Positions 32,901 through 44,413 are shown, numbered from the stretch's first letter. The stretch is 64,000 nt of DNA from Scolanthus callimorphus (GCA_033964015.1 JAWWUD010000108.1:310001-374000), one strand, 5' to 3'. Notes: generated from the sequence alone by a model not told the origin. A program made the numbers and translations.

Positions 32901-35900
32901 GTTATCTACATTTGAAAAAAAAATTTAAAATTACTATTAACTGGTACAAGGTGAAATGACTGATTGTAACAGAGGAACAGATGTAACAGAGGAACTGACT
33001 GTCCCTCTTTGCAGTTCGATAAACACGCGGCCTACGTTGTCATTTTTGTAGAGTTATTCAGTTGGGTTTTGCTGCGCGAGACCCTAGTGACACGCTGAGC
33101 ATGACACCGAAACGCGGCGCGTAGGCGAATAAAAAAACGCACGTAGTAAAGACGGCCTTTCTCTTGTTTAACGGACGTTCGCCAAAAAGGAGACGACAAG
33201 CAGTCTACTAATCATGGGTCAGTATATCTATTCACGACCCATATCAGATCTACAGACTACTTTATCGTCATCGTGCAGAGTTGAAATCTCGCTCGTTATT
33301 CTCCTACCTATTAAAAGCAGCTGGTGAATCGAGCCTCTCGAGTTTGTAGCCACGCACGAATAATTCCCATAATCCTCCTTCTTCACCTTGAATACCAATC
33401 TCGCCTCACCACTCCCCCTCATAGATCCATCAACGACAACTGATCCGTTAGACGTGATCTTCCTCCATTCTAGCACAGGTATTGGGTTACCTGTGGCTCG
33501 GCATGTCCGATTGATCGTCTCCCCTGGTAAGAGTTCTAGAGTCTTTGGTATTTCCATTGTGAATCTTGGAGGGGCTAGCGGGAGAAGAATAAATAACAAT
33601 AAACATATTATGCTATTGTATTGTGTCGATCAATCTACAGTCGTTGTTTCGCGAAAAGCTTCCATCGTAGCCAGCCATGCAAACGGCTGCGCAAGAGGCT
33701 ATTTCGCGAAGTGTAAATTGAAACATCAATTGTTGTTATATAGCGAGTGCTCACTCCAACCGAGCGCGCGCTCTTATTGGCTAAATCAAGGTCACGTGGT
33801 GAAGTACAAATCAAATATTCCCCGATCAGTCAATATTTCGAAATATTATTGACTGGTCAGGGAATATTGCTTTCGCGCGCGCGTCGCGTTTGAGAGCGGG
33901 GAAAAAAGATAAAGTTTATTGTAAACACGCGAGTCTTTTTAAAAACCTTTGCTAATTTTGATAAGTTTTTGCTAATGCAAGAAAATTGTGTTGTTTATGA
34001 GTGTTTTCCATTTACATGATGCAGTCGCGCGCAAACTTTGTAACTTCTCTTTTCATTCTTGAAATACATTTGTTTTGACTTAATAATTGCAGTATATTTT
34101 CTGCTATATAACAAAACACTTAATGACTACTCCCTCGGGAAACGCCAGTTTTGTTTCCCTCGAATCTCGATGTTTCCCTCGACTTCGTCTCGGGAAACAT
34201 CGACTCGGGAAACAAAACTGATGTTTCCCTCGGGAGAAGTCATTAAGTGTATAATTATCGCCAGTCAAACTCTCTCAGCCAAAGGTTATTGCCTTTAAAT
34301 AGTTTCGCTTAATGCAATGGACGATGTTCCTGATTTTCTAGCTATATTAAGCACGCGCGCTCTCTTTTCTTTTAGAAAAGCCAGCGGATGCAATCAATGG
34401 GGCGCGCATACAAGACTTGGCTAATTGACCGAACCCGCTTCATTGATCTACTCCCTGGTTACTGTTGTTGCGTCCGACAAGCCAAAGTTTTATATTTGCA
34501 TAGAGCATGGAAAATATACCGATTGCAGGAAAATGTTTGCTCATAGTACATGGGTTTTATATTTTCGTCACGAAAAGCTGAAGATCTCATTAAAAATCTT
34601 CGAATTTCGAGTTTGTTGCTCGGACATTTTGAATTCCATAGGAAAAAATGCCCATTGTTTGGTGATTAATTAATGCGAAGACGGGATCGGTCTATTGTCG
34701 TACTATTCTCACTGGGTCCCAGCGGTGCATATATAAGAGATTAACTCATTGACATATCATTCAGTTGCTTTGAGAACGAGAGCCTTAATGGCGTCTTTGG
34801 AAGATGCCATGTATTAGTGGTGGGTGGTGGGTCTCATTGTGCTTACCCTGGGACCTGGTTGTGCCTTTGACATTTTTCCCCCACCCTCCCTCCCTTTACC
34901 TGCCATTGCCATCATCGGCTCCGCCAGGTCTCCTCTCCCCGTATCTTATATATAGCACAATGGGTCCAGTGAGAATATATAACTATTCAATTGTTAAAAA
35001 CGAACAAAACTACAGCTTACTGAGTATATCGATGTAAGCGCTAGTCCGGTCTTCGCCTTTGAAGTTCGTCGCATGACACCCATACCATCCTGAGTGTAGC
35101 GTATTGTTTGCGTCACAAATCACCAATGTCTCCCCTCCACTGCCGCTTAACAGGTAGTACCCCCGGACACTAGAACTACAGCTACTAATTTCAGGGGGTC
35201 TCGCCAGGCGTCGGCCATTGTAGGACCAGGATATGACAGCCTCTGGGTGCGCATCCACGTGACAGGTCATGCGAACATTTGTCTTGTTGCCATGGTAACT
35301 ATACGCTGTGACGTTGTTGAATTGTCTTATTTTGGCTTTGAAGACAGCTGCGGAGGAAGACGGTATTAAGTTAAGGTGTCACTTGGCCGTTCTCATGATG
35401 TTGTGGTAACCCTTGAGCCGTTCCGACTCGTTCTGGTGAAGGGGACTTGTTATTCAAAACCGACAAGCATTGTTGTCATCCCATTTATCAGCTAAATGTT
35501 CAGCTAAACTTGTAGAAATTGGAGGGATATTTCCGATCTGTTCGCCAGCTTGGTTTTGACTGGAAACCAGATGCCTGGTGATCTATTTTATTTAAAGAAA
35601 AGCACAGGGAGCCCGCCTATGCACTCGTACACTGACAGGAATGACACCAATAGACCTTTTCCGCTTGAGCGGGGGTTCTGTGGTTTGTTTCCCCAACTGA
35701 CACTCAAGCGAACGAAATCTTGTGAAACAAAGACATTGTTAGGGAAATAATCCACAGGACCCCACTCAAGCTGGAAAAAGGTCTATAGTTTGATAAGCAA
35801 TGACAACAGCAACAACAACAATGGTAACAGCACAGTGACAATGATATAAGGACAACAACAGCATGAATAATGAAAAAGAAGCAACAAAGGTAACAACAGA

Positions 35901-38900
35901 GCGACAGCGGCAGCTATCACCACAATACTGTGCCCATAGAGCAGATTTCGTATGACTGTGAAACGTAGCGTGACAAAGTTGTTCCGCGCCGCGACCGTGA
36001 CCGTACCGCGACTAAGCGATTTCATTGGCGATTTCATTCCATTTACAGCAGGCCAGGTTCCGTACCGCCACCGCGACAGTACCGCGGCACTTTTCACAGT
36101 CATACGAAATCTGCTCTAGCTCACCGTGTACTGTTACTAGCCGAGAACCATTCATGACGGGTCCAGCGTCTTTGTTCAGTCCTCGCGCATGGCATGAGTA
36201 CAAGCCAGAGTCATTGACAGTAGCATTAACAATCCTTAGTATGACTTCCTGTCCGACACCCCCCTGACGCGGTAGAACCTTGGTATGGAATCGTCTGTCG
36301 TGTTCAGGGGGGAGCCTGGCGCCGTCTTTCCCCCACCATGTGAAGTTCCCCAGTGTTATGAAGCACTTGATTGTAAAGGTCGTCTCCGCGTCAATGTCGA
36401 CTTTGGTTTTCACAATTACAGAGGCCTTTTCTTTCTCTGAACATCGGAAGGAAAACAAGCAGAAGGCGATGGCTGTCAGATTACAGCTTGTCACATTAGA
36501 GCGGTTTACACATGACTGTCGTGAAAACAATTGCAATTGAGCAATCATGCACTAGCCAATCAGAATCGAGAGAAATCACGACTTGCTCCTAAATGGCTTG
36601 GCTATTGCTTTGCGTTTTCATTGGCTACTCGTTTTTTCAACCAATCAAATTCTGTAGTAAATACAATTGTGTAAGTACTAAGTACTTACACAATTGTATT
36701 TACTACAGAATTTGATTGGTTGAAAAAACGAGTAGCCAATGAAAACGCAAAGCAATCGCAATTACATAACAAGTCTTGACAGTCATGTGAAATCCTCTCT
36801 AAGAAATCTGTTGGCAATTTAGTTTATCAGGTCTGTAACTAAAGAAGAAAACAAAACTAGAAACGCACTTACTATATCTTCGCAAGAAAATCTCATGAAA
36901 GTCTGAGCCCACAGTACTGGTGGCCTGACAGCGGTAAAAACTCGGCAAATGCACTCGCGGGTACGGTCAGATTACTGGTGTAGGTAGGCGTCGTGGGGGA
37001 AGGGTGTTGTCGATAGGTACTGTCCGGGGTTAGGGCCTGCCACGCCCTTACCGGTCGGCACTTCTGCATCCCATCTGGACAGATGGCTACCTGATGCGTC
37101 CACGTGATCTTTGGGGCGGGATACCCTGACGTCACTGAGCACGTGATTGTATGAGGATCACGTGATGGTGCCGCTTGTTGTGTTATTGTTTTATCCAGGA
37201 CTGGTTGTTCTGTGAATAGGAATTCATACGATGTTTAACAATAAGACTACGAGTTCGCGTTTTCTATGAGTCAATAGATAGTTAACGAGGCACCTTGCAC
37301 CGAGTTGACATGAGAAAATGAGAACGAGTAGTGTAGTCTTATTGTTTTAGTAGAGCCCACTTTAGCATACTACCTTTGAGTTATTGCTACGTTATTATGT
37401 TAATGGTTTCTGGAGAGTTTTACGGTGGCTTTTTCGCTACTCACTATCTACTACGCGAGAGATAGTGAGTAGCGGAGCCAATCAGATTACAGGATTCGTG
37501 ATATTACGCGAGTGGGTTTCTAAGAAAGAGTAATGTTTCAGGGGCGCAAGTACCTGGGATATCTAGCCCCTTTCCAGAGTTTAGACTGTAGAGGCGTATT
37601 GTCATTTTAGATATTGTAAAGTGACATTTCTCAAAGCGTAAACTGATGACGTCAAACGGACGCGTAGCCTATCACAAATTGTCCAGGAATGGCTGACAAG
37701 CTCGTCAACTCGAGTTCTCCTGGACAGATGGCTAATCCGCGGGGATTTCGGGGAATGATTCTAAAAATAGCCTTATTTTTCAATTCGCCGTCACACCATT
37801 CTTCACCTAGAGGGGCGCTCCGGGGTCATGAAAATGGTATTGGAAATGAGAATAGTTTCGAAATAGTTGTAAACAAAGTGCTTCGTACTTCCTACTTAAT
37901 TCAAGTGGAAGCTATGGATTGGTTTTCTTGATTGATATGCAGCTATTATTTAGAGTCAAGTATATTTATAGTCAAAATGTTTGTAATTTGTTCAAGAGCC
38001 TCTGTCAGCCTCCATTAGCAACATACCAAGACAGAGAAAGCATCCATTTCCATCGGCTGATTTAGGGGATGTAGTGCAATATTTTCGATAGAATTGGATA
38101 AATGAAATAGAACTTTGTTTTTAGAAGACTATTTCAAGATTTCGTTGTCTGATATCGACTGAAAACAATAACAAAGGAGTGCCTGACTAGGGCTCTTTAA
38201 CACTGTTCACTACTGTCCCCGTAAGGCTACTAAGCGCGGTAGTTTAGATGGCGTTGTTATAATTTTATGGATAATGTATTGGTCGCCATAGTTACCTATC
38301 AGTTCTGGTTGCTATGGTAACTGCAGATCATATAAACGCCTTACCAATAAAGATAGCTCGTACAGATCTCTTATCTGGTGACGTCACGCCATTGTCGGCT
38401 TTGCAAGTGTATTTCCCAGCATCCTCTTGGGCGTTAAGCTTCAGTACTCGCAGACACAGACTAACGCTGTCACGGCCTGTCGCGTGACCATGATTGACGC
38501 GCATGCGCTTACAGTTCCAAAGACATGCGTCTCTAATCACCTCTTTTTCGTCCTTGAACCATCGGATAGTCGGTGTTGGGATTCCTGTGGCTACGCAATG
38601 AAAGTCCTGGGAACCAGAGGGTGTCAAGGTGATGTCCTGTTTGTATGGGAAGTATGTGATCATGGCAGCGCGACGATCTAGGTTGAAACAAACAAAGTAG
38701 TCAGTCGAGTCAGGAAAGCAACATGACGAATTCATATACCAATCTTCGCTCTGTGGCCTAAATCTCCACACCCTATTGGTTAAGATTTCACGTGAGTTCC
38801 CGTTGCTTAGCGACATCAAAGTGAAAATGCTGAATAGGGCACAAGTTGCTCAGCATCTTTTAATAAGACTGAATAAAAGCATCTAAGCAACTCGCTAAAT

Positions 38901-41900
38901 AAATATGTTGTTAGTTGTGAAAGTCAATATCCCTAGTCCTAACAGGAAAATGAAGATCAATTACCTAGGAGCGTCCAACTAGGGGTAGGAAAGTGTAACA
39001 GCAAATTGGAAAAAAGGCGGTCTGGAGTTATTTTTAGAACGATAGATTTACCACTTAAAGAAACTTCTCTGAACAAAGCATGCGCTACCTGCATTCTTAC
39101 TGAGGATGAGCGAATGTGTGACTCAACCTTTGCGTGAAAATTTGAAACTTCGTCCAGGCTTCATTTTCCAATCCTCTGTTACACTGTAAAATCATTGGAG
39201 AAGGACGTTCCCATGGTAACAGGCTCCTGCTGGTGTTTATATTGTGGACTAACAAAATATGAGTTGATGACGTCATATGTAATCCAAGCATTGGGTACTA
39301 CATACCTCTGATTTCTACCGTAGCTTCTCTTGTTTTCACCATAACTTTAGGATTGGATATCCGCACAACACACCTATAATCCGTAGTTGTCATAGCAACC
39401 CGCCCTTTGAACATCAGCAGGAGAGAACTGCTGCCACCGGAAGTGTTTTTGTCTGGTACTTTGACGAAATTACTTCCGGTCTTAATCTGCCACTCGATGG
39501 TAAGATTAGAAGTACTGGTCTCGGCGGTGGTGACTACATTACATGTGATATTGAAGTCTTCGCCGACGATCTTACACACCTTAGTGGACGGAGTAATTGT
39601 GATGGACAGTTTTACTGAAAATAAAGTATTGAGACAGAGAGCGTTTTACAGGGGGATCAGTTATACGGGAAAAACAACAACAAAAGGTAATAAATGTGTG
39701 TCAGAATCATATATTAAAGACACATAACCAGGCAATGACAATGAATAATTATTCCTTTCTTAATTGTTCCGTAGAGTCAAACCTTTTTAAGTTAGTTAAT
39801 CCAACACAGGGAATTTCTGCAGAAACCCATCCATGGGAAAAGCTGAATTTCCCAAGGCACACGCATGGGAAGTGTTCGGAATTCACATGGACAGCCATGG
39901 AAAATCCGAACACTTTCCATTCTTCTATCATGGGAAATTTAGCTCATGGGTAGGTTTCTGTGCATAAAATGTGATTTGTATTCTTCGGATTCAGTCGGAG
40001 GGAACGTGGTTTAGGTCAGAAGCATCCTTCAGGTATCGTGGTTCTACCCTGCCTGCCACCTAGATACATGATAGAAACTTTATTTAAAGAGGATGGCACT
40101 ACATTGTACTAATAAACATTTGGTCCTCTAAACGGGCTGGTTTCCATATAGTCTTATCTGTCGCATCAGTCAACCGTGAAACAATGGAAATTGGAATTAT
40201 TCTTTTGTTTCACGGTTGACTGATACGACAGATAAGACTATATGGAAACTAGGCTTAAACACTAAAAAGACGCGTAAGGCCGCGTTCCTTCGCTTCCTCT
40301 GTTCAAGGCTTAACCAACACCATTTTCAATTCGTATCCATGAACGGCAAACATGTAAAACAGAGATTGTCACAAAAGCTGTGCTACTAACACTGATGTTT
40401 TTATCGTGGTAAAATAATTTTTTGTATTTATCCCCCGGTTGTTGCCATGGTAACGAAATACTCACGTGTTTCTATCAGTATTAGTGTCATCCATCTGATT
40501 GACCGACGTCCCGTACTAGTGGCGATGCACCGATACAGATGCCTGGTTCCTGGACGTAGATTCTGGTAGTTACTGAACGTAAATACCGATCCGTTCCGGG
40601 ATATTAGCGAATTGTCATACTGTCGAGGGTCACCACGATATATTAATTTGGCCACGGAGGTCGGGTCGGTGGTGCTACAGTCCAGTTCAACTTTGTCAGG
40701 AACATTTTTGTACAGCACTATTCGAAATGGAGGCTTCTTTAGAAATCTGTACACGCCTGCGGCGAATATGAAAGTAAAAAATAAAATAAAATAAAGGAAA
40801 AAAGAAAGAAAGGTTTTTTTATTAAAGTGCCACTCAAGACAGAAATCAACCACATTTCATCAAAAAGATCCATTATCCAAGGGAACAGTAGCGAAAGAAA
40901 AATGTGCTTTACGCGCGCCGTTAATATTTTATTGATTTTTGAATACTTTCGATTGGCGGTTTTTCTCGTTAAACTATGCGCGATGCATCTTGGGGGAGAA
41001 GCTCTTCAGAACAATGGTTCCTGTGACGCATGAAGAAGACATAGAAAGTAGAACAAAGGACATGTCTTTGTTCTCCTTTCTTTGTCTTCTTCAAGGTCTT
41101 TGTTCTACTTTCTATGTCTTCGTGCTCTTTGTTCTACTTGTCTTTTTCTTGCGTCACAGGAACCATTGTTCACCCCACAGGATGCAGAACGCATAGTTGA
41201 ACGAAAAAAATCGCCAATCGGAAATATTCAAAAATCAGTAAAATGTTAACGGCGCGCGCAAAACACATTTTTCTTTCGCTACTTTTCCCTTGGATAATGG
41301 ATCTTTTTGATGAAATGTAGTTGATTTCTGTCTTGAGTGGCACTTTAAGTCAAAAGATCCTGAGTGTCGGCGGTCCAACACTCATGGCCTTTGTAAATAT
41401 TTGAGGAGAAGGTGCTGCCTTGTAAGTCCCCGCGTCACTCATTGCAACACACTAACCACTTATTCACTAAGCGACGTGTTAAGAACACAGGGACGTCGGA
41501 GAGGTTGCCCATCCTTCCATACGCTGTCTCACAACTTACCAACCCAGGAAAATCAATGGGTAAAAAAGGGTTTGGGTTTCCTGAAAGGAGTCAAACACAG
41601 GAAGCCCGAGCGTGATCGAGACAGTGCTTTCGCAATTTTCTCGTTTTCTTTTGCAGTGGAGAGGCTAGAAATTTTGCATTTTTGATAGTTGTATGCTTTA
41701 AAAATAATATATATGATAATATGGCCATTTTTTCGCTAAAAGCTAAAGGGTGCTTTCAGACAACCAATCCACTTTGCAATGGCTTCCAGCTATTATTAAT
41801 GTGCGAATTTCATTTCGCTTTTTTTCCGCACTACAATTTGTAAATTAAGATGCAAAATGGTCTATCCATTTTACAGGTCTTGTCAATTATGCCTTTATTA

Positions 41901-43127
41901 AAAAAATCAAGTATTTGTTTGCCACCTTATTTTATTTTATTAACGCACACAGCTGGCCTGTCATTGCCACACAGAAGCCACACAAAAGTAAAAATGCGAA
42001 ATATTAAAAACATTTAAAATGCGGGAAAAACAGGAAATATTTTTTAAAGGAACAGATCAGGGAAGAAACCGGAAGTACACACTTTAAAGTTCAGTGATCT
42101 GAATCCCGAGGTCAAATTCAAATGTCCAAATAATTTTGACGCGTGGGGTTTTAATAATCTGGTGTTGCTCTCATGTTAAAACTGAACACTGTAAGCTTCC
42201 TGTACATAGTAAACTTGAGAATTAAGAAACATTAAGGATGAATTGTTGTTAAGTTTCCAGTGTCGCGTCGGTACACAACTCCAACAGATGAAACAAGATT
42301 CGATACGAGACAAGTCTGCTGGAGTGAGGCCATACCTCTGTCTCTTTGGTTAGGACTTTCTTATGCAAATGTTTTTATAAGGAATCGTGTTGGTGTTTAG
42401 TTTGTATCGCGAATTTTGAATCCGTACGCAAACTATTATTCGCCTATTCTTCGCCTTGTCTTTGTCTTCTCAGCACGCTACGAACTGTTTATTGGCTGTT
42501 TATACTCGTATGGGGATATATTCGCTAGTATTGCCCTTATACTTAACATAGTATATACTGTATATACAAGACTAATCGTTACAAACCTCATTACACACAT
42601 ACGAGCACGCTCTTATCTTAGTATCACTCCCCTTGTGCCAGACAGTGCTGATACGAAACGTGATAATAATATATCATTCCTCTGTTATTCTGTGCCAGAA
42701 TTACAAGTATAACCCCTATACAGCACGGTTGACGTGCGGTCATACTAGAGCCCTTGTAACAAGCAAACGGGCAGTTAAGAGCTCTGGTCGTTGATCATTT
42801 TGACGAAATTGAAGTTTGTATTAAGCATGTTAAAGGAATTGATTACAAAGTCAACCGAGTTGAGATATCAAGATAGACAGGATATACGCTTAGCATATAA
42901 GGCCTCTTACGGTGGGATCTGGAGAGATTAGAGGAGCAAGGCATCCGTAAGGGCCGGTATTTCTTGTACAGAGCACATATACATATACTTCATATACTGT
43001 AGTAGCAAAGAGATACAAACAAATGCAACTCTCAGTTAATGAACGTACCTGAGGTATGGACCAAACAGCAAGCCAGAAATACAAGACATACCAGCACACG
43101 CCGCAAATAAACGCAAAATATCAACAT
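26401..43127 (-). CDS. RTK-A: receptor tyrosine kinase with seven Ig domains, 15 exons
   Basis: A single-pass receptor tyrosine kinase of the VEGFR/PDGFR/FGFR superfamily that would bind an extracellular ligand and signal by autophosphorylation. In order: signal peptide, seven Ig domains (one exon each, mostly phase 1-1), transmembrane segment, glycine-loop exon, kinase N-lobe/hinge, catalytic loop, C-lobe and a tyrosine-rich tail. Seen: GSGAFG loop, VAVK lysine, [17 protein letters not shown] and WMAPEA. Seven Ig domains and the single-tyrosine [12 protein letters not shown] activation loop resemble VEGFRs, but the kinase insert is short, as in FGFRs. Exon lengths/phases match RTK-B. Frame breaks of one base occur in exons 5, 7, 9, 11 and possibly 14. 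The next gene upstream, RTK-B, is a tandem paralogue. Confidence 0.9.
27658..27757 (-). CDS. RTK-A exon 14: tail
   Basis: The better acceptor is ..ctttctacag (27758) and the donor TCCAG|gtaaaa. It encodes [10 protein letters not shown] and, after a one-base shift near 27718, [16 protein letters not shown], which aligns with the RTK-B tail [11 protein letters not shown] and DYYLRP. A second acceptor (..acatcag, exon start 27725) would keep the frame but lose the first part. Confidence 0.65.
28067..28310 (-). CDS. RTK-A exon 13: kinase C-lobe
   Basis: The acceptor is ..aatgcag and the donor ACG|gtatgc; 244 nt, the same as RTK-B. It encodes [38 protein letters not shown] and [10 protein letters not shown]. 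Confidence 0.95.
28326..28547. repeat. Half copy of the 3242-3751 foldback, next to RTK-A exon 13
   Basis: It matches 3286-3515 almost base for base (GCGCATTCTGATTGGTTAAA, CTTGAAAGACACTCGCCT). It begins about 15 nt upstream of the exon-13 acceptor, so the element supplies most of the local intron. Confidence 0.85.
29025..29218 (-). CDS. RTK-A exon 12: catalytic and activation loops
   Basis: The acceptor is ..catgcgtag and the donor GACGT|gtaagt; 194 nt, the same as RTK-B. It encodes [33 protein letters not shown] and [11 protein letters not shown], so catalytic Asp, DFG and the activation tyrosine are all present. Confidence 0.95.
29332..29555. mobile_element. MITE, copy 1 (family also at 48901-49116)
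   Basis: Inverted ends AACATTCTCGTACCCAGAGC and GAGCTCTGGGTAAGAGAATG, with internal GCATGCGC motifs. A more degraded relative lies at about 46530-46720. Confidence 0.75.
29563..29730. repeat. Short inverted-repeat element
   Basis: AATGGACGATTCCAGCTATA and GGCTGGAATCGTCCATTTG form the ends, with GCGCGC inside. Confidence 0.65.
30092..30395 (-). CDS. RTK-A exon 11: N-lobe, hinge and short kinase insert; one-base deletion
   Basis: The acceptor is ..tcctacag and the donor AAG|gtaaga. It encodes [19 protein letters not shown] then a break at a G3 run near 30301 (LLG followed by [16 protein letters not shown] in the next frame), [11 protein letters not shown] and [12 protein letters not shown]. 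The insert between hinge and helix E is about 20 residues. Confidence 0.88.
30657..30906. repeat. 12-bp minisatellite (GGGGACCGACAG), about 21 copies
   Basis: Units are GGGGAGCGACAG or GGGGACCGACAG, with one 11-bp unit. It begins about 37 nt beyond the RTK-A exon-10 donor. ORFs across it on both strands are low-complexity artefacts. Confidence 0.95.
30944..31235 (-). CDS. RTK-A exon 10: glycine loop and VAVK lysine
   Basis: The acceptor is ..cgtttcag and the donor AAAG|gtacgt; 292 nt, the same as RTK-B. It encodes [31 protein letters not shown] and TTVAVKMLK. About 45 residues, many basic ([14 protein letters not shown]), separate the loop from the lysine, more than in FGFR or VEGFR. Confidence 0.9.
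31440..31660. repeat. Inverted repeat around AAAATGGCGGTTGACTCTGG
   Basis: AAAATGGCGGTTGACTCTGG (31459) pairs with CCAGAGTCAACCGCCATTTT (31587); CCCTGGGGGAGGCTGA and its complement lie inside. RTK-A intron. Confidence 0.75.
31928..32117 (-). CDS. RTK-A exon 9: transmembrane and juxtamembrane, one-base deletion
   Basis: The acceptor is ..gtttcag and the donor AAG|gtaaaa. It encodes [18 protein letters not shown] then, after a one-base shift near 32040, [14 protein letters not shown] and [15 protein letters not shown]. The GASIGGGMG run offers small-xxx-small packing. The 190-nt length is one short for its phases. Confidence 0.75.
33308..33574 (-). CDS. RTK-A exon 8: Ig domain 7 (membrane-proximal)
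   Basis: The acceptor is ..cgctag and the donor ATAG|gtagga; 267 nt, phase 1-1. It encodes [34 protein letters not shown] and [14 protein letters not shown], a classic I-set Ig domain. Confidence 0.9.
34116..34250. repeat. Palindromic hairpin, about 135 bp
   Basis: ACACTTAATGACTACTCCCT pairs with GGGAGAAGTCATTAAGTGT; the inner parts repeat TTTCCCTCG and CGGGAAAC. Confidence 0.85.
35021..35348 (-). CDS. RTK-A exon 7: Ig domain 6
   Basis: The acceptor is ..tccgcag and the donor CTCA|gtaagc. It encodes [20 protein letters not shown] and [11 protein letters not shown]. The length of 328 nt is one over a multiple of three, with the excess near the 5' end (TTCC near 35341). Confidence 0.8.
36125..36436 (-). 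CDS. RTK-A exon 6: Ig domain 5
   Basis: The acceptor is ..gatgttcag and the donor CACG|gtgagc; 312 nt, phase 1-1. It encodes [19 protein letters not shown] and [11 protein letters not shown]. The same domain in RTK-B is split over two exons. Confidence 0.85.
36506..36800. mobile_element. Hairpin MITE with a 75-bp-arm palindrome
   Basis: From 36604 to 36756 the sequence is an almost perfect palindrome centred near 36680 (GTACTAAGTAC). It begins about 70 nt upstream of the RTK-A exon-6 acceptor. A relative is at 15880-16120. Confidence 0.9.
36873..37209 (-). CDS. RTK-A exon 5: Ig domain 4, one-base insertion
   Basis: The acceptor is ..ttcacag and the donor ATA|gtaagt. It encodes [16 protein letters not shown] and, after a frame change at a T5 run near 36942, [14 protein letters not shown]. 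The length of 337 nt is one more than the multiple of three that phase 1-1 needs, so one T looks extra. Confidence 0.8.
38345..38677 (-). CDS. RTK-A exon 4: Ig domain 3
   Basis: The acceptor is ..tcaacctag and the donor ATTG|gtaagg; 333 nt, phase 1-1. It encodes [19 protein letters not shown] and [12 protein letters not shown], an I-set-like domain with an additional Cys pair in [10 protein letters not shown]. Confidence 0.9.
39306..39614 (-). CDS. RTK-A exon 3: Ig domain 2
   Basis: The acceptor is ..attttcag and the donor AGAG|gtatgt; 309 nt, phase 1-1. It encodes [18 protein letters not shown] and TDYRCVV, the Ig Cys-Trp-Cys core. The frame is intact. Confidence 0.85.
40134..40256. mobile_element. 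Hairpin MITE, copy 2 (as 21718-21838)
   Basis: A palindrome with arms GGCTGGTTTCCATATAGTCT and its complement and a GGAAATTGGAATT loop. RTK-A intron 2. Confidence 0.9.
40466..40756 (-). CDS. RTK-A exon 2: Ig domain 1
   Basis: The acceptor is ..gccgcag and the donor ACAC|gtgagt; 291 nt, phase 1-1. It encodes [10 protein letters not shown] and LYRCIAT, the two Ig cysteines. The Trp of the core is not obvious. Confidence 0.75.
40823..41348. mobile_element. Long foldback element, about 525 bp
   Basis: The arms of about 215 bp begin TAAAGTGCCACTCAAGACAG and end with its complement near 41346. The centre holds alternating GAAGAAGACATAGAAAGTAG and its complement. It starts about 65 nt upstream of the RTK-A exon-2 acceptor. 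Confidence 0.9.
41343..41420 (+). repeat. Fragment related to the SINE-like sequence at 51290-51417
   Basis: It shares TTGAGGAGAAGGTGCTGCC and GATCCTGAGTGT-type blocks with sequence next to the tRNA-like element near 51300 (inverted). 41420-43040 otherwise shows no recognised feature. Confidence 0.5.
43049..43127 (-). CDS. RTK-A exon 1: start codon and signal peptide
   Basis: ATG at 43127, then a 26-residue hydrophobic leader ([23 protein letters not shown]) and a donor CAG|gtacgt in phase 1, matching the phase of the first Ig exon. Too short to stand out as an ORF. A weak minus-strand TATA-like GATATAAGTACC lies near 43195. Confidence 0.7.
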
Positions 43128-44186
43128 AACGATAACTTAGCAGTACAACCAGTGCAAATATTACGATCGTGATCGATTCCTCGGCACAGTGGTACTTATA
43201 TCCTTGTATATTATTCCATGGTTCATGAAGTTTTCCCGCAAATATTTCCAGTGCTATTATGAGTATAATTGAAAACGTCAGAGAAACTGCCGCGAGAGTT
43301 TCAGTTTAAAGTCGGATTATACAAACCAAACGCGGTAAGAGTTCTACAGGAAGTTGAGGAAACAGCCAATCAGATCGCCGTGACGGGTAAAGCCCTTCCT
43401 ATCGGCTCATTAACAGCCCAAAGGGAAATTAAGATGGGTTAGATATTAACGCATACTTCCCTTGTACACAGCAAGATATCATACTCAACCCTATTACAAC
43501 TTGTAGCTAGTATATCACATAGGAATTGCTCCCGCCTTCAAAGTCATGACAACCAGGCAGCCATCCAATAGAAAATTTAAAACTTGGCACAGTTGGCAAA
43601 GATCAGAAAGATCACGTAATCTTGCGGTCAACCAAACCAATTTTGCATTCTACATTTTGTAATAAGCTAGAAAACGAAACAAACCACCTCTTTAGCACTG
43701 CCCACAAGGTTAGCCGTTCATTTTGACTTGTCGATAGTTCGGGGTTTCTTTGTGAATAGATGTAAGGCGCGTAACGCAGAGTGACTTGTATTCGGGACTA
43801 TTTAACACTCAAGAATTGCCTAATTATTTTAGTAGAAACCCACTAGCACACCTTCAATTTGTTGCTAAAAAAATATGTCTATTTTGCGGTAGCTTTTTCG
43901 CTTCTCACTAGGGCACCAATCAGATTGCAGGATTCGTGATATTTCTACTGCTATAATGAAGGAATGTATGAACCGATCTGAATGAAGGGCACGCGACAGG
44001 TATACCACGCCCAAGAATTTGCTTCCTCAAGTCTTCGCTGATCAACGGGATCAGCCTTGACTTTATAATCAGTCGCTAATCGCCTTTTATCAAGAAAAAA
44101 CCCAATTTGACAAGTAGAATATCTGCTTTATCATCGGTGTTGAGTGGTGTTATGATAGCCGACTTAGAATGTCACGGTGAAACTAA

Positions 44187-44413
44187 GGGGCCGACCATTT
44201 AACTTTTGAGGGGGGGGTGGGTTTTTTTGAAAAAAATATCCTGCACGGCCCGAAGGGCCGAAAAAAATTTCCTGCACAGCAAAATGATGACTAAAACCCT
44301 TCTTTTTTATTGGAAAAAAAATTCTCACCGCTTAACAGAGGTAGAAAAAAAAAAATCTTGCACCGACAAAAAAGCCCACCCCCCCCCCCCTCAAAAGTTA
44401 AATGGCGGCCCCT
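44187..44413. mobile_element. MITE, GGGGCCGACCATTTAAC family, copy 2
   Basis: Same termini and interior as 21407-21602. It lies in the intergenic region upstream of RTK-A; 43200-44180 otherwise shows nothing recognisable. Confidence 0.85.
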
